Of a stretch of DNA of 52,108 bases, positions 17,224-26,773 are shown in pieces. A program made the translations under genes and the position numbers. How positions within the stretch are numbered: position 1 is the stretch's first letter; each line of letters opens with the position of its first letter. Origin of the DNA: Balneolaceae bacterium (GTDB lineage Bacteria; Bacteroidota; Rhodothermia; Balneolales; Balneolaceae); the NCBI GenBank assembly GCA_020832415.1, contig JAFIES010000148.1:1-52108 (forward strand). The letters run 5' to 3'. Under the pieces are notes generated by a model. The model saw only the letters and a list, made by a program, of their open reading frames with translations. It was not told the DNA's origin and ran no database searches.

Positions 17224-18930
17224 ATGAAAGCCACATTTATCCGGTTTTGTGAAGTGATTCAGTCCATCAGGCAAACACGCGGAAATAACGCGAAAATCAG
17301 GCTTTTTGCGGATTACATGGCGGGGCTGGAGTCCGATGAAGAGTTAAATCTTGCAGCACAGTTTATTGGTGAAGGTGCATTCCCGGAACTTTCAGGAAAG
17401 CGAACCTCGGTTGGCAGCCGAACGAGTGGATTAGCCGCTGCTGAATTTTGTGAGATTGATTATGATAAGGTTTTTAAACCGTGCCGTACAGCAACCGGAA
17501 GCAGCTCTGAAACCATCGAACGGCTGATGGAGAACATCCCCGCTGCAGTCGAAAAAAGGAACCCGGTAAAACTCACGCTTGCAGAGGTACATCAAATTGC
17601 TGAAAATCTTTATCAGGCTTCCGGCCGGGATGATAAAAAAGCCATTTTGTGGAGTGCCTGGGAGAGGATGTCGGCCATCGAGATTAAATATTTTATACGG
17701 ATTTTAGGCCAGGGCTCACTGCGGATTGGGTTTGAAACGCGCAGTGTCATCGCATCCATTGCAAAAGCGTTTGAAAGCGACCGCGAATCGGTACGGTATG
17801 CCCATATGATAACCGGAAGCCTGGGCAGAACAGCCATTCTTGCCAGAGAAAACCGCCTTGATGAAGCTCGCTTCAAGCTGTTTCACCCCCTTTCGTTTAT
17901 GCTCGCCTCCCCTATCGAAAGCAGATCGGTGGAACAGATTGAGGAGTATGTGGCAGAGGAGAAGTTCGACGGCATGCGGGCACAGCTTCATACAGATGGG
18001 AAAAAGGTTAAAATCTTCTCGCGCGATCTCAATGATATCACACGATCCTTTCCTGATATCGTGAATTTTTTCACTAAACGGGAACTGCCGCCTGCTGTTT
18101 TTGATGGTGAAATCTGTGTCTATAAAGATGATATCATCCTGCCATTTCAGCTGCTCCAGAAGCGAATGGGCATAAAAAAGCCCGGAAAGAAAATTCTCAA
18201 TCAGTACCCGGTTCTATTTATTGCTTATGATCTGCTTTACACGAATAACAGGCCCATTTTCGACCTGAAATTAACCGATCGAAGAGCCCTACTTGAGCAG
18301 ATCACAGGGCAGTTCAATGTGCCGATTGCTTCTCAAAACAGCCTGACCGGTACCGATGATGTTGAAACACTCTACAACCGGGCGCTTGAACATGGAAATG
18401 AAGGGTTGGTGCTTAAACTAAAAGAGAGTGCTTATGAGTATGGGCAGCGCCGGAAATCGTGGCTGAAGGTTAAAAAACCGGGCGGATCATTCGATACAGT
18501 GATGATGTATGCCCATGCTGGCAGCGGCAAACGCGGCGGCACCTACTCTGATTTTACTCTTGGCATATCTGTGAAAGATGATGAGCGCTACGAAGAAGAG
18601 TTCATCCCCATTGGCAAAGCGTATGGCGGTTACAGCGATGACGAGCTGAAAAAAATGAACCAAAAAATTAAAGAGCTTACAGTTGAACGGTACGGACCAA
18701 CGCTGGGACTACTCCCGAAACTTGTCATTGAAATTGAGTTTGATGAGATCCAGATCAACAAACGAACCAAAGCCGGTTATACACTTCGCTTCCCCAGATT
18801 TCGGGCAATCCGATGGGATTTAGGCCCGAATGATGTAAACACCCTTAAAGATGTGGAGGCATATTATCAACAATCACTGGAAAAAGAGCGCTTGCCACAG
18901 CATAAAAACCCCTCCTTTACATTTGGATAG
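17224..18930 (+). CDS. ATP-dependent DNA ligase (exonuclease-linked class)
   Basis: A 568-residue ATP-dependent ligase. Residues 1-200 form the N-terminal DNA-binding region, followed by the nucleotidyltransferase domain with motif I EEKFDGMR (adenylated Lys247), motif III FDGEICVY, motif IV EGLVLKL and motif V WLKVKK. An OB-fold follows to the end. It seals nicks in repair, separately from the NAD-dependent replicative ligase. The start at 17224 (MKATFIRF) is preferred to an in-frame ATG at 17146 because the latter would overlap the exonuclease gene by 74 bases and gives no extra domain. The exonuclease partner lies directly upstream. Confidence 0.93.
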   Translation: MKATFIRFCEVIQSIRQTRGNNAKIRLFADYMAGLESDEELNLAAQFIGEGAFPELSGKRTSVGSRTSGLAAAEFCEIDYDKVFKPCRTATGSSSETIERLMENIPAAVEKRNPVKLTLAEVHQIAENLYQASGRDDKKAILWSAWERMSAIEIKYFIRILGQGSLRIGFETRSVIASIAKAFESDRESVRYAHMITGSLGRTAILARENRLDEARFKLFHPLSFMLASPIESRSVEQIEEYVAEEKFDGMRAQLHTDGKKVKIFSRDLNDITRSFPDIVNFFTKRELPPAVFDGEICVYKDDIILPFQLLQKRMGIKKPGKKILNQYPVLFIAYDLLYTNNRPIFDLKLTDRRALLEQITGQFNVPIASQNSLTGTDDVETLYNRALEHGNEGLVLKLKESAYEYGQRRKSWLKVKKPGGSFDTVMMYAHAGSGKRGGTYSDFTLGISVKDDERYEEEFIPIGKAYGGYSDDELKKMNQKIKELTVERYGPTLGLLPKLVIEIEFDEIQINKRTKAGYTLRFPRFRAIRWDLGPNDVNTLKDVEAYYQQSLEKERLPQHKNPSFTFG

Positions 18931-19017
18931 TCGCTGGCCGTCTACCTGATAAAGATTAGAGTTTTTAAAAGTTGGATTTTTAATGATGGTTATCTATTCT
19001 AACATATGATCTTTTTT

Positions 19018-19140
19018 TAACAAACGTGAGTTTGATTTAACATATAGAAAGAATCGTCAGTTAGAGCGCATCCCGATGCAGTTCAATATGACGGGTTCAG
19101 TCATATTGTTCATTTTTATATCGAACTCAAGTTAACAAAG
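19018..19140. repeat. small inverted-repeat element (MITE-like), copy 1
   Basis: A non-coding block filling most of the gap 18931-19199. The ends are inverted: the left end reads AACGTGAGTTTGATTTAACA and the right end, read on the minus strand, AACTTGAGTTCGATATAAAA. Inside are GAATCGTCAGTTAGAGCGCA (19051-19070) and TCCCGATGCAGTTCAAT, both repeated at the right edge of the window, the second there in inverted orientation. A perfect hairpin CAATATGAC-7-GTCATATTG occupies 19084-19108. No ORF. It resembles a non-autonomous mobile element and may also act as a terminator between the ligase gene and the sigma gene. Confidence 0.65.
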
Positions 19141-19174
19141 ATCATTTCATTCAGCTACACACCGCCGTTAACGT

Positions 19175-19182
19175 TAATTTTG
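19175..19182 (+). promoter_or_regulatory. possible Bacteroidota-type -7 promoter element
   Basis: TAATTTTG matches the TAnnTTTG -7 consensus of the Bacteroidota housekeeping sigma factor. It lies 17 bases before the ATG of the ECF sigma gene. I do not see a convincing -33 TTTG at the proper distance, so this is only a candidate. Confidence 0.25.
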
Positions 19183-19199
19183 CTCAGCTTCCGCGTTTT

Positions 19200-19769
19200 A
19201 TGCTTCAAAACGATGATCAAATTTTACTGGCAAAACTCAGGTCCGGATCGGATGATGCCTTTGAATTAATTTATCATCAATATCACAAACGCCTCTACAG
19301 TTTAGCATTTAAGTATTTGAAAAGTAAAGAGCTCTCGGAAGATGCTGTACACGATGTATTTGTAAAACTCTGGGACAACCGGCAATCGGTAAACAGCGAT
19401 ATTAAAAATTATCTCTTCTCATCGGTGAGAAATCATGTTCTGAATATGATCAGAAACAATAAGAGAAAAATTCTGAAACAGATTCAGTTTGAACAGCAAA
19501 AGATAAAGCCCGTGAACCGTACAGAAGAGGTGATTCTCTACTCAGAGTACAGGAAAATCCTGATGCGCGGCCTTTCGGAATTGCCCCAGGGCAAACGCGA
19601 TATCTTTCAGATGAAATCCGAAAAAGAGATGACGAACAGTGAAATTGCCCAAAAAATGGGAATTACTGTGAATACGGTTAAATCTCAGTATTACCACGCT
19701 TCGAAATTTATTAAAGAGTACTTAAGTGAGCATGCAGATATACCCCATCAAAAAGCTGCAAAGAGCTAA
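19200..19769 (+). CDS. ECF RNA polymerase sigma factor of the FecI/SusC-locus type
   Basis: A 189-residue ECF sigma factor. Region 2 spans about residues 20-90 (FELIYHQYHKRLYSLAFKYLKSKELSEDAVHDVFVKLWD), and region 4 spans about 120-175 with the helix-turn-helix MTNSEIAQKMGITVNTVKSQYYHA. The VHDVFVKLW signature and size fit the Bacteroidota sigma group encoded beside FecR and SusC. It is followed after 76 bases by its likely anti-sigma factor FecR and then the STN-type SusC, the standard trans-envelope signalling set. It should switch on the susCD operon when the receptor is occupied. Confidence 0.93.
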   Translation: MLQNDDQILLAKLRSGSDDAFELIYHQYHKRLYSLAFKYLKSKELSEDAVHDVFVKLWDNRQSVNSDIKNYLFSSVRNHVLNMIRNNKRKILKQIQFEQQKIKPVNRTEEVILYSEYRKILMRGLSELPQGKRDIFQMKSEKEMTNSEIAQKMGITVNTVKSQYYHASKFIKEYLSEHADIPHQKAAKS

Positions 19770-19845
19770 TCAATTTGCCCACTTTTCCTGAATTCGTATA
19801 ATTTTTTCAACAATTCAAGATTTTTCACCACACTTTTTAATAGTT

Positions 19846-20934
19846 GTGGTGTCTTACTTTGTAACAGCTAAAAAATTACGCTTTTTGGATAAAGAACTGC
19901 TACAGAAATTTTTCAGAAATCAATGCACCACTGCAGAGATGAAGCAGGTGTACAACTGGTTTAAAACCGGTGAGGGTAAAGAGTATTTTGAGGATCATCT
20001 CGACAGGGACATCCGCCGCTATTCGAATAATGACAATCTCCTGCTTACACCCGATGTTCCATCTGCAAAAATTTTGTCAAAAATTAAACAAACCCGTCGC
20101 AGCCAAAGCAGGTATCAGCCGCGGAATCAGTCGGGTTGGAAAGTTAAAATTGCAGTAGCTGCCATCATCTGTATCGCATTATTATCAGGGACGTTCATCT
20201 ACCAGGGAAGCACTACAGCTCATTCAATGGATAATGAAATTACATATCGCACCTTTAGTACCCTGGATGAACAACACCGGATTATCTCACTCTCTGATGG
20301 CTCTCAGATTCGCCTGAATTCAAATTCATCGCTCCGGGTGCCCGAAAATTTCATCTCTGCCAAACGCCATGTTATTCTCAGTGGTGAAGCCTGGTTTAAA
20401 ATAGTAAGCGATCAGGAAAAACCATTTTCTGTTCAGGCTGATGATGCTACCATACACGTTTTGGGTACCGAATTTAACATCAAAATGGACGAAGCTGCCG
20501 GAAATATTCAGATCGCTGTATCGGAAGGTGTGGTAGCATTCGAGAGTGGAAATCAAATTGATAACGAAGGAATTCGTGCTACTCTATCAAGAAACAATTT
20601 TGCGCTTTATTATCCCGGCACCGAGGAAATCATCATAGAAAACACCTCCGTCATCAACTACCTGAGCTGGATTGATGGCACACTTTTCTTTTACGATGAG
20701 CCCCTTTGGCAGGTGAGTCGAACATTAGCACGGCTTTATAATTACGAATTCAATTTTCTTGATGATAATGTGAAGCAACTCACACTGAGTGCCGATCTCA
20801 CCAGGGATGAACTCCCTGAACTACTGAGTATTATTTCGCAAACACTGAATATCGATTACGTGATGGACAGTTCTGCGAAAGAAATAACCTGGACTTCAAC
20901 TAAAAACCAACCATTAACAAACCACAGCGAATGA
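19846..20934 (+). CDS. FecR-type anti-sigma factor
   Basis: A 362-residue single-pass membrane protein. Residues 1-95 are the cytoplasmic sigma-binding part, 99-119 the transmembrane helix (VKIAVAAIICIALLSGTFIY), about 150-235 the periplasmic FecR domain (SLSDGSQIRLNSNSSLRVP, GEAWFKI, VLGTEFNIK), and 285-345 the DUF4974 domain that contacts the receptor STN domain. It holds the sigma factor in check until SusC signals. The listed start is a GTG without a clear ribosome-binding site; a later TTG is possible. Its stop overlaps the susC ATG, so the two are translationally coupled. Confidence 0.92.
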   Translation: MVSYFVTAKKLRFLDKELLQKFFRNQCTTAEMKQVYNWFKTGEGKEYFEDHLDRDIRRYSNNDNLLLTPDVPSAKILSKIKQTRRSQSRYQPRNQSGWKVKIAVAAIICIALLSGTFIYQGSTTAHSMDNEITYRTFSTLDEQHRIISLSDGSQIRLNSNSSLRVPENFISAKRHVILSGEAWFKIVSDQEKPFSVQADDATIHVLGTEFNIKMDEAAGNIQIAVSEGVVAFESGNQIDNEGIRATLSRNNFALYYPGTEEIIIENTSVINYLSWIDGTLFFYDEPLWQVSRTLARLYNYEFNFLDDNVKQLTLSADLTRDELPELLSIISQTLNIDYVMDSSAKEITWTSTKNQPLTNHSE

Positions 20935-23900
20935 TGAGCAACGTTACTAAAACCAAATCTCTATGGTTACGATCATGGATTTGCCTTGCCGTTTCCGGAT
21001 TTCTGTTTGCCTTGCCAACTGCCTTATTGGCCGGCAGTGCAAATGCACCGAACAGCATGGTAATTTCATATCAGGATAGCCAGCTTGCACAAATCTCTGC
21101 ACTTCATGTAACAGAGAAAGACTCAAAACAACCGAAAGTCTCTCTTGAGGTTGAAAATATGCCGCTAATTAACGTTCTGCACCGCCTTGCAGATGAGTTG
21201 AACGTGGATATTTCAATGAATTCTCATACCATGCAAAATCTGCTTGTAAGTTATAGCGGAACTGATCAGAATTTTTATGATGTGATTGATGAGCTATTGA
21301 GTGAAACTAATCTTGAAGTTACTCTTAGTGATGATCAAAAAGCACTGATCATTTTTGAGAGAAAAAATCAACCAAATGAAACTCTTGATCTCTTTCAAGG
21401 AACAATTGGTGGACGAGTAACAGATTCAAGTACAGGTGACCCTCTGCCTGGTGCCAATCTCTTTTTTCCTCAACTTGAGATGGGAACTGCAACAGATGCA
21501 GACGGATATTATACCATTTCTGACATTCCTGAAGGAACATACACAGTAAGAGTAAATTACGTGGGTTACAGACAAACTGAACAATCCCTTGAAATTACAA
21601 GTGGTGTTGAGCAGGAATTTAATTTTCAGCTTCGCCCCGACGTTTTAGGCCTTGATCAGGTAGTTGTAACAGCTCGTGGTGCCAGTTCAGCCCGACGGGA
21701 AATTGGATCTTCCATTTCAAGCGTTTCTACAGAAAGGTTACAAGATGCTCCAATCTCTAACATGTCACAACTACTTCAGGGGCGTGTTGCAGGTGCCCGT
21801 GTTCAGCTTGGCGGTGGTAAATCAGGCCAGGGTAGTACTATAGTGCTGAGAGGTGCGGCCAGTATTTCACAAAATAATGAACCAATTATATATGTCGATG
21901 GAGTTAGGATAGATAACTCTCGAGCCTCTGGAATTGAAACAACAACTGCTGGTGTAAGTTGGTCAGGGCTGGACGATATTAACCCGGAAGATATTGATCG
22001 TATGGAAATTATCCGTGGCGCATCGGCAGCAACCCTTTATGGATCGGAAGCATCAGCTGGTGTAATTCAAATATTCACAAAACGAGGCACTGAGGGAGCA
22101 CCTCAATTTACATATAGATCTCAGGTAGGAATACTTGACACTCCAAGAGACTGGTGGCAAGTCTCTGCATATAGTGACTGGTTTTATGATGAAATGGTTC
22201 AAACAGGTACAACCAACACACAATACCTCGGAGTAAGAGGTGGGATAGACAATATTAGATACTACGCATCTGGAAGCATGCGTAATGAAACTGGAATACT
22301 ACCTGAAAGTGCTGAAGATTATCTGAGCTTCAGATTGAATCTCGATTTTGACCCAAGAGATGATTTAGATATCAGTGTAAATACTGCATTTTCTGATCGT
22401 TCTGTTCAACATGTGCCTGATGCTAATAATACTCGTGGATATACTATTAACGGTATGATTGGCGGACCTGCAGGTAACTGGGGAACTCCAACTCAAGATT
22501 TAACAGCAATTCAGACATTTCAGGAAGGTAATCGGTTTACATCATCGGTACTCTTTAGCCACAATCCAGTTGGGTTTTTTAGCCATCGATTAACTCTTGG
22601 CTATGAAAGTCGTAATGAAGATCAAACTCAATTCTTTCCTTTTGGAGCTATCAGTAACCTGAATCAGGGTTTCAAAAGTAATTATCGAAGAGGTGTAACC
22701 AATAAAAACATTGACTATGTAGCAACTCTGAGATTTCAACCCACAGATTGGCTAAGAACAACTACGTCAGGTGGTTTTCAATATTTCGACAGGTCCGTAG
22801 GTTCAAGCTCTGCTATAGGAAATGACTTTCCAATGTTGGGGCTTTCCACTGTAAGTGCTACAGTAGATCAAAGTGCTGCAGAATCACGATTCGAAGAAAA
22901 GAGTGCCGGATTCTTCATTGAGCAACAATTCGGGTTTAACGAAAGGTTATATGTAACTCTCGGTGCAAGAGCTGATGGTCATAGCGCCTTTGGTGAAGAT
23001 GTAGATTATGTTCTATATCCTAAAATTGATCTATCATACATGCTTTCAGAAAACTCATTCTGGAATGACAATTGGGGTACACTTCGCCTGAGAGCCGCTT
23101 ACGGAACTGCTGGCCAACAACCTGGAGCATTTTCTGCTGTAAGAACTTGGTCTCCTGTTTCCGCGGTTGGTGCTCAGCCCGCTGTTACACCTGGAAACCT
23201 TGGAAATCCAGATCTAAAGGCAGAGCGATCTCATGAGTACGAAGCTGGATTTGATGCAAGTATTTTTAATGATCGATTAAATATTGATTTTAATTACTTC
23301 TACCAGCGCACAGAAGATGCCCTCTACCAATTCCGATACCCACCTTCGCAAGGCTTTCTATCCACCCAGCTTGAAAATGTGGGCGAAATCAAAAATCAAG
23401 GAATTGAACTTTCACTACAAGGTTTGGTATTCGAAACAGGTAATTTTGCCTGGAATGCCCTTGTAAACTTTAGTACAAATGAGAATGAAGTAGTTTCTCT
23501 TGGTGGTGGAGCCCCAGTACAGGTTCAATGGAGACAATTCATTCAGGAAGGCTATTCAGTTGGTGGCTTCTTTGGAGATAGATACATTGAAGTTGATGGG
23601 GTAACTGACCTCGCCAGCAACCTGATTGGAGACCAAGATGGGTGGGATTACATTGGTCCTGCCATCCCAACTAGAACTGCACAAATTGGTTCTGATTTTG
23701 ATATCAGCAATTTCAATATCCGAATTCTGTTTGATCATCAAAGCGGTGGTTATCTCCAGAGTAGTACTCTTAGATGGTTATGGCAACCTAATCAAGTAGT
23801 ACCTGAAGGTGGCCAAGGTGTAACCACAGCAGGCCCTACTGGTCTTGCATGTCGTGAACCGGCTAATGACATCATTCGACTTAATTGCGAAAGAGGGTCA

Positions 23901-24182
23901 ACTTTAACTCAAGGAGACTTTGTGTTTCCTTCAGACTTCTGGAAGCTTAGAGAGCTTTCAGTATCATATCGGGTACCGGTTGATGTAATCGATAGGGTTG
24001 GACTCAGAAGTGCTACGCTTACCTTTTCTGGAAGAAATATCTGGAGAAGCCAAGAATATTCTGGTCTTGAAGCCGAAGCAAATTATCGGGGTGATCTCTC
24101 TGATTCTGCAATCAGAAAGCAGATATTCTTCGATACACCAATACCTCGTCAGTTCATTCTCGGTGTAAATATTGGATTCTGA
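20931..24182 (+). CDS. SusC/RagA-family TonB-dependent transporter with STN signalling domain
   Basis: A 1083-residue outer-membrane transporter. After a signal peptide (about 1-34) comes an STN domain (about 65-140, beginning VSLEVENMPLINVLHRLADEL), which binds the FecR periplasmic domain. A carboxypeptidase-regulatory-like domain follows (about 155-225, GRVTDSSTGDPLPGANLFF), then the plug (VVVTARGAS; IIYVDGVRIDN, the SusC signature) and a barrel ending NIGF. It imports a ligand delivered by SusD and reports occupancy to the sigma/anti-sigma pair. Codon use turns more A/T-ending after about 21.4 kb than in fecR. The ATG overlaps the fecR stop. The ligand is not deducible; a glycan or peptide is likely. 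Confidence 0.94.
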   Translation: MMSNVTKTKSLWLRSWICLAVSGFLFALPTALLAGSANAPNSMVISYQDSQLAQISALHVTEKDSKQPKVSLEVENMPLINVLHRLADELNVDISMNSHTMQNLLVSYSGTDQNFYDVIDELLSETNLEVTLSDDQKALIIFERKNQPNETLDLFQGTIGGRVTDSSTGDPLPGANLFFPQLEMGTATDADGYYTISDIPEGTYTVRVNYVGYRQTEQSLEITSGVEQEFNFQLRPDVLGLDQVVVTARGASSARREIGSSISSVSTERLQDAPISNMSQLLQGRVAGARVQLGGGKSGQGSTIVLRGAASISQNNEPIIYVDGVRIDNSRASGIETTTAGVSWSGLDDINPEDIDRMEIIRGASAATLYGSEASAGVIQIFTKRGTEGAPQFTYRSQVGILDTPRDWWQVSAYSDWFYDEMVQTGTTNTQYLGVRGGIDNIRYYASGSMRNETGILPESAEDYLSFRLNLDFDPRDDLDISVNTAFSDRSVQHVPDANNTRGYTINGMIGGPAGNWGTPTQDLTAIQTFQEGNRFTSSVLFSHNPVGFFSHRLTLGYESRNEDQTQFFPFGAISNLNQGFKSNYRRGVTNKNIDYVATLRFQPTDWLRTTTSGGFQYFDRSVGSSSAIGNDFPMLGLSTVSATVDQSAAESRFEEKSAGFFIEQQFGFNERLYVTLGARADGHSAFGEDVDYVLYPKIDLSYMLSENSFWNDNWGTLRLRAAYGTAGQQPGAFSAVRTWSPVSAVGAQPAVTPGNLGNPDLKAERSHEYEAGFDASIFNDRLNIDFNYFYQRTEDALYQFRYPPSQGFLSTQLENVGEIKNQGIELSLQGLVFETGNFAWNALVNFSTNENEVVSLGGGAPVQVQWRQFIQEGYSVGGFFGDRYIEVDGVTDLASNLIGDQDGWDYIGPAIPTRTAQIGSDFDISNFNIRILFDHQSGGYLQSSTLRWLWQPNQVVPEGGQGVTTAGPTGLACREPANDIIRLNCERGSTLTQGDFVFPSDFWKLRELSVSYRVPVDVIDRVGLRSATLTFSGRNIWRSQEYSGLEAEANYRGDLSDSAIRKQIFFDTPIPRQFILGVNIGF

Positions 24183-24217
24183 TCTAAACCAACTGAAGGT
24201 ATAAACTATTTAAAAAC

Positions 24218-25567
24218 ATGAATATCATGAAACTAAACAAACACAATAATAAAAGCTTATTCACCCTTACCGGGTGGAGTGGAAATATTCTTGCAATGCT
24301 CACTGCAGTATTTTTGCTCACAGCTTGCGACCTCGGAGTAGAAAATCCTGGTCAAATCGATGATTCTGACCTTGATACTCCTGCGGCCATTACACCACTC
24401 GTAAATGGTGTAAAAGGTGATTTCGGTTATGCAACTACAATTCCCGGTGGAGGTGGTCTCTATACAGTAACCGGTGTGTTAACAGATGAACTAGTACATG
24501 TGGGAAGCTGGATTCCAATTCGACTTGCAAGCTTTGGTGTATCCATTAATTCTGAACCGGAAAATCAAAGCCGGTGGGGATATGCTCAGAGAGCACGATG
24601 GGTTGCCGAAGATGCCATTCGAAGAATTGGTAATATTGTTGATAACCCAGAGAATGATCCAAATGTTGGAATGGTAACCCTTTACGCAGGTTTCTCTAAT
24701 CGTGTGATGGGAGATACATTTTGTGAAGCAGTTATTGATGGTGGTCCATTGGAAAATCACTTAGTATTTACAGAACGTGCTGTAGATTTTTTCACAGACG
24801 CTATTACAATTGCCCAGAATGTAGGAGATGGAGAAATGTTAACAGCAGCATATGGCGGTCGGGCTCAGGCTCATATTATGTTGGGCAATTGGGATGACGC
24901 CTTAAACGATGCTTCCAATGTTTCTACCGATTTTGTATTCAATCAGGCACATTCCGACAATGCCGCTCGGGAACATAATGGTGTACATAACTGGACAACA
25001 AGAGGCGACAATGGAGATCAAATGTCTGTTTGGGGAACTCCATTTGCCGATTGGGGAACCGACCGTAGCGGGATTATGGAAAGTGAAGGAGATCCTAGAG
25101 TTCAGTATGAGGTGCAGATAGACTCAGAAGGGGAAATGGTTACTAATCAGCTTGACAGACCTCTTTGGTACTCTTATAAATTCGAGACCAGAAACTCTCC
25201 AATTCCAATCGTTAAAGGAACCGAAATGAGACTGATTGAAGCAGAAGCTGCACTTGCACAAAATCAGGATGTATCTACAGCTATTAATCGAATAAATGAA
25301 GTTCGTGAACATCACGGACTTGATACCTTTAATGCTGATGATTACACCCTTGAAAGTGCATGGGTTTTGTTGATGAAAGAGAAAGGAATTGAGCTTTGGC
25401 TTGAAGGACGACGTATTGCTGATCTTCGAAGATGGGCAAATACACCAGGTAGTGTTCCTTTTGATGTAATTCGCGAAGACAACAATAACCCATTACCAGT
25501 TCTTGAAGTAGAGGCGATGTGCCTTGAAGTCAGTTCAGATGAAATAAATTCGAATCCAAATATTTAG
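24218..25567 (+). CDS. SusD/RagB-family surface lipoprotein
   Basis: A 449-residue SusD-like protein with lipobox LTAC (Cys37), so lipid-anchored at the surface as the lid of the SusC transporter. Helical TPR-like segments are visible (about 195-225, AHIMLGNWDDALNDASNV, and 335-375, EMRLIEAEAALAQNQDVSTAINRINEVREHHGL), and the C-terminal EKGIELWLEGRRIADLRRW is a signature of SusD/RagB proteins. It begins 35 bases after susC and is followed by a strong terminator, so it closes the signalling/transport operon. Like susC, its codons are more A/T-ending than in neighbouring enzyme genes. Ligand unknown. Confidence 0.94.
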   Translation: MNIMKLNKHNNKSLFTLTGWSGNILAMLTAVFLLTACDLGVENPGQIDDSDLDTPAAITPLVNGVKGDFGYATTIPGGGGLYTVTGVLTDELVHVGSWIPIRLASFGVSINSEPENQSRWGYAQRARWVAEDAIRRIGNIVDNPENDPNVGMVTLYAGFSNRVMGDTFCEAVIDGGPLENHLVFTERAVDFFTDAITIAQNVGDGEMLTAAYGGRAQAHIMLGNWDDALNDASNVSTDFVFNQAHSDNAAREHNGVHNWTTRGDNGDQMSVWGTPFADWGTDRSGIMESEGDPRVQYEVQIDSEGEMVTNQLDRPLWYSYKFETRNSPIPIVKGTEMRLIEAEAALAQNQDVSTAINRINEVREHHGLDTFNADDYTLESAWVLLMKEKGIELWLEGRRIADLRRWANTPGSVPFDVIREDNNNPLPVLEVEAMCLEVSSDEINSNPNI

Positions 25568-25588
25568 AATTCTTAGCTATTTCTTTCT

Positions 25589-25625
25589 AAGCCGGTTCGA
25601 TTTATTTCGGGCCGGCTTTTTTTAT
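25589..25625 (+). terminator. rho-independent terminator after susD
   Basis: AAGCCGG and CCGGCTT form a 7-base-pair GC-rich stem around a 15-16-base loop, followed directly by a run of T. It starts 22 bases after the susD stop and separates the sigma-fecR-susCD transcript from the VOC/Gfo genes downstream. Confidence 0.8.
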
Positions 25626-25702
25626 TTTCTGATATCTTTTTTAACGATTTCATAGATTTACAATTCGTACTTTCGTTTTTCCCGAATTAAAATCCAATCA
25701 GT

Positions 25703-26746
25703 TTGTCACAAATTATTACCGGAATACAGCAAGTAGGAATAGGCGTAACAGATGTAAACATAGCGTGGGAATGGTACAGAACCATGTTTGGCACCGATGT
25801 TCCCGTGTTTGATGATGTAGCCGAAGCCAAACTAATGACCCGATACACCGGCAACGAAGTACATTCACGCAGAGCTGTATTGGCACTCAATATGAATGGC
25901 GGTGGTGGCTTTGAGATCTGGCAGTTTAAAAGCCGTGAGCCGGAGCACTGCACGTTTGATCATACCCCGGGCGATTTGGGGATTAATGCTGTAAAAATTA
26001 AATGCAGGAATATAACCGAAGCTCACTCGAAATTACTTTCGGGTAATACTGATTCTGTCAGCCAACTATTTACACTGCCCAACGGAGAACAATCATTTCA
26101 GGTACGCGATCCCTACAACAACTTATTTCAGCTGGTAAAAGGTGACTCCTGGTTTCAAAAACACAATAGCACAACCGGTGGCGTTTGTGGTGCAATGATA
26201 GGTGTAAGTGACATTGAAACTGCCCTTCCACTTTACACAGATGCACTCGGTTTCAGAGAAACCATTTATGATGAAACCGGCACCTTCACCGACCTTGATC
26301 CTGAATACAAGTTCAGGCGCATTTTACTCAGAAAAAAGCAACGCGATGAAGGAGCATTCAGCCGCCTCTTTGGCCATATTGACATTGAACTGATCCAGGT
26401 TTTTGGCCGGAAACCACAAAAGATCTATCATGAGCGCTTCTGGGGTGATCCCGGATTTATTCATATCTGCTTTGATGTAAATAACATGGATTTATTAAAA
26501 GAAAAATGCCGTGAACTGGGTTACCATTTCACCGTCGACAGCGCATCCACTTTTGATATGGGTGAAGCTGCCGGGCGATTTTCATATATTGAGGATCCGG
26601 ACGGTACCCTAATAGAATTTGTACAGGCACACAAGTTGCCTATTTTAAAAAAGTGGGGATGGTACATCAACCTGAAAAAGAGAAAACATCAAAAACCCCT
26701 GCCCGACTGGATGCTCAAAACCATGAGTTTTAACAGGGTTAAATAG
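25703..26746 (+). CDS. two-domain VOC (glyoxalase/dioxygenase-fold) protein
   Basis: A 347-residue protein with two vicinal-oxygen-chelate modules. The first (about 6-145) begins ITGIQQVGIGVTDVNIAWEWY and ends DPYNNLFQLV; the second (about 160-310) begins CGAMIGVSDIETALPLYTDALGF and ends IEDPDGTLIEFVQ, the paired beta-alpha-beta pattern of glyoxalase/extradiol dioxygenase folds. Metal ligands are not obvious in the first module, while the second has HICFDVNN and an IEF glutamate. Reaction unknown; an isomerase or hydratase acting on a sugar or keto acid is possible given its neighbours. Start is a TTG at 25703. A Gfo/Idh/MocA dehydrogenase follows after 27 bases, so the two form an operon. 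Confidence 0.75.
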   Translation: MSQIITGIQQVGIGVTDVNIAWEWYRTMFGTDVPVFDDVAEAKLMTRYTGNEVHSRRAVLALNMNGGGGFEIWQFKSREPEHCTFDHTPGDLGINAVKIKCRNITEAHSKLLSGNTDSVSQLFTLPNGEQSFQVRDPYNNLFQLVKGDSWFQKHNSTTGGVCGAMIGVSDIETALPLYTDALGFRETIYDETGTFTDLDPEYKFRRILLRKKQRDEGAFSRLFGHIDIELIQVFGRKPQKIYHERFWGDPGFIHICFDVNNMDLLKEKCRELGYHFTVDSASTFDMGEAAGRFSYIEDPDGTLIEFVQAHKLPILKKWGWYINLKKRKHQKPLPDWMLKTMSFNRVK

Positions 26747-26773
26747 ACCATAACATTTCAAATAAATCAAATT

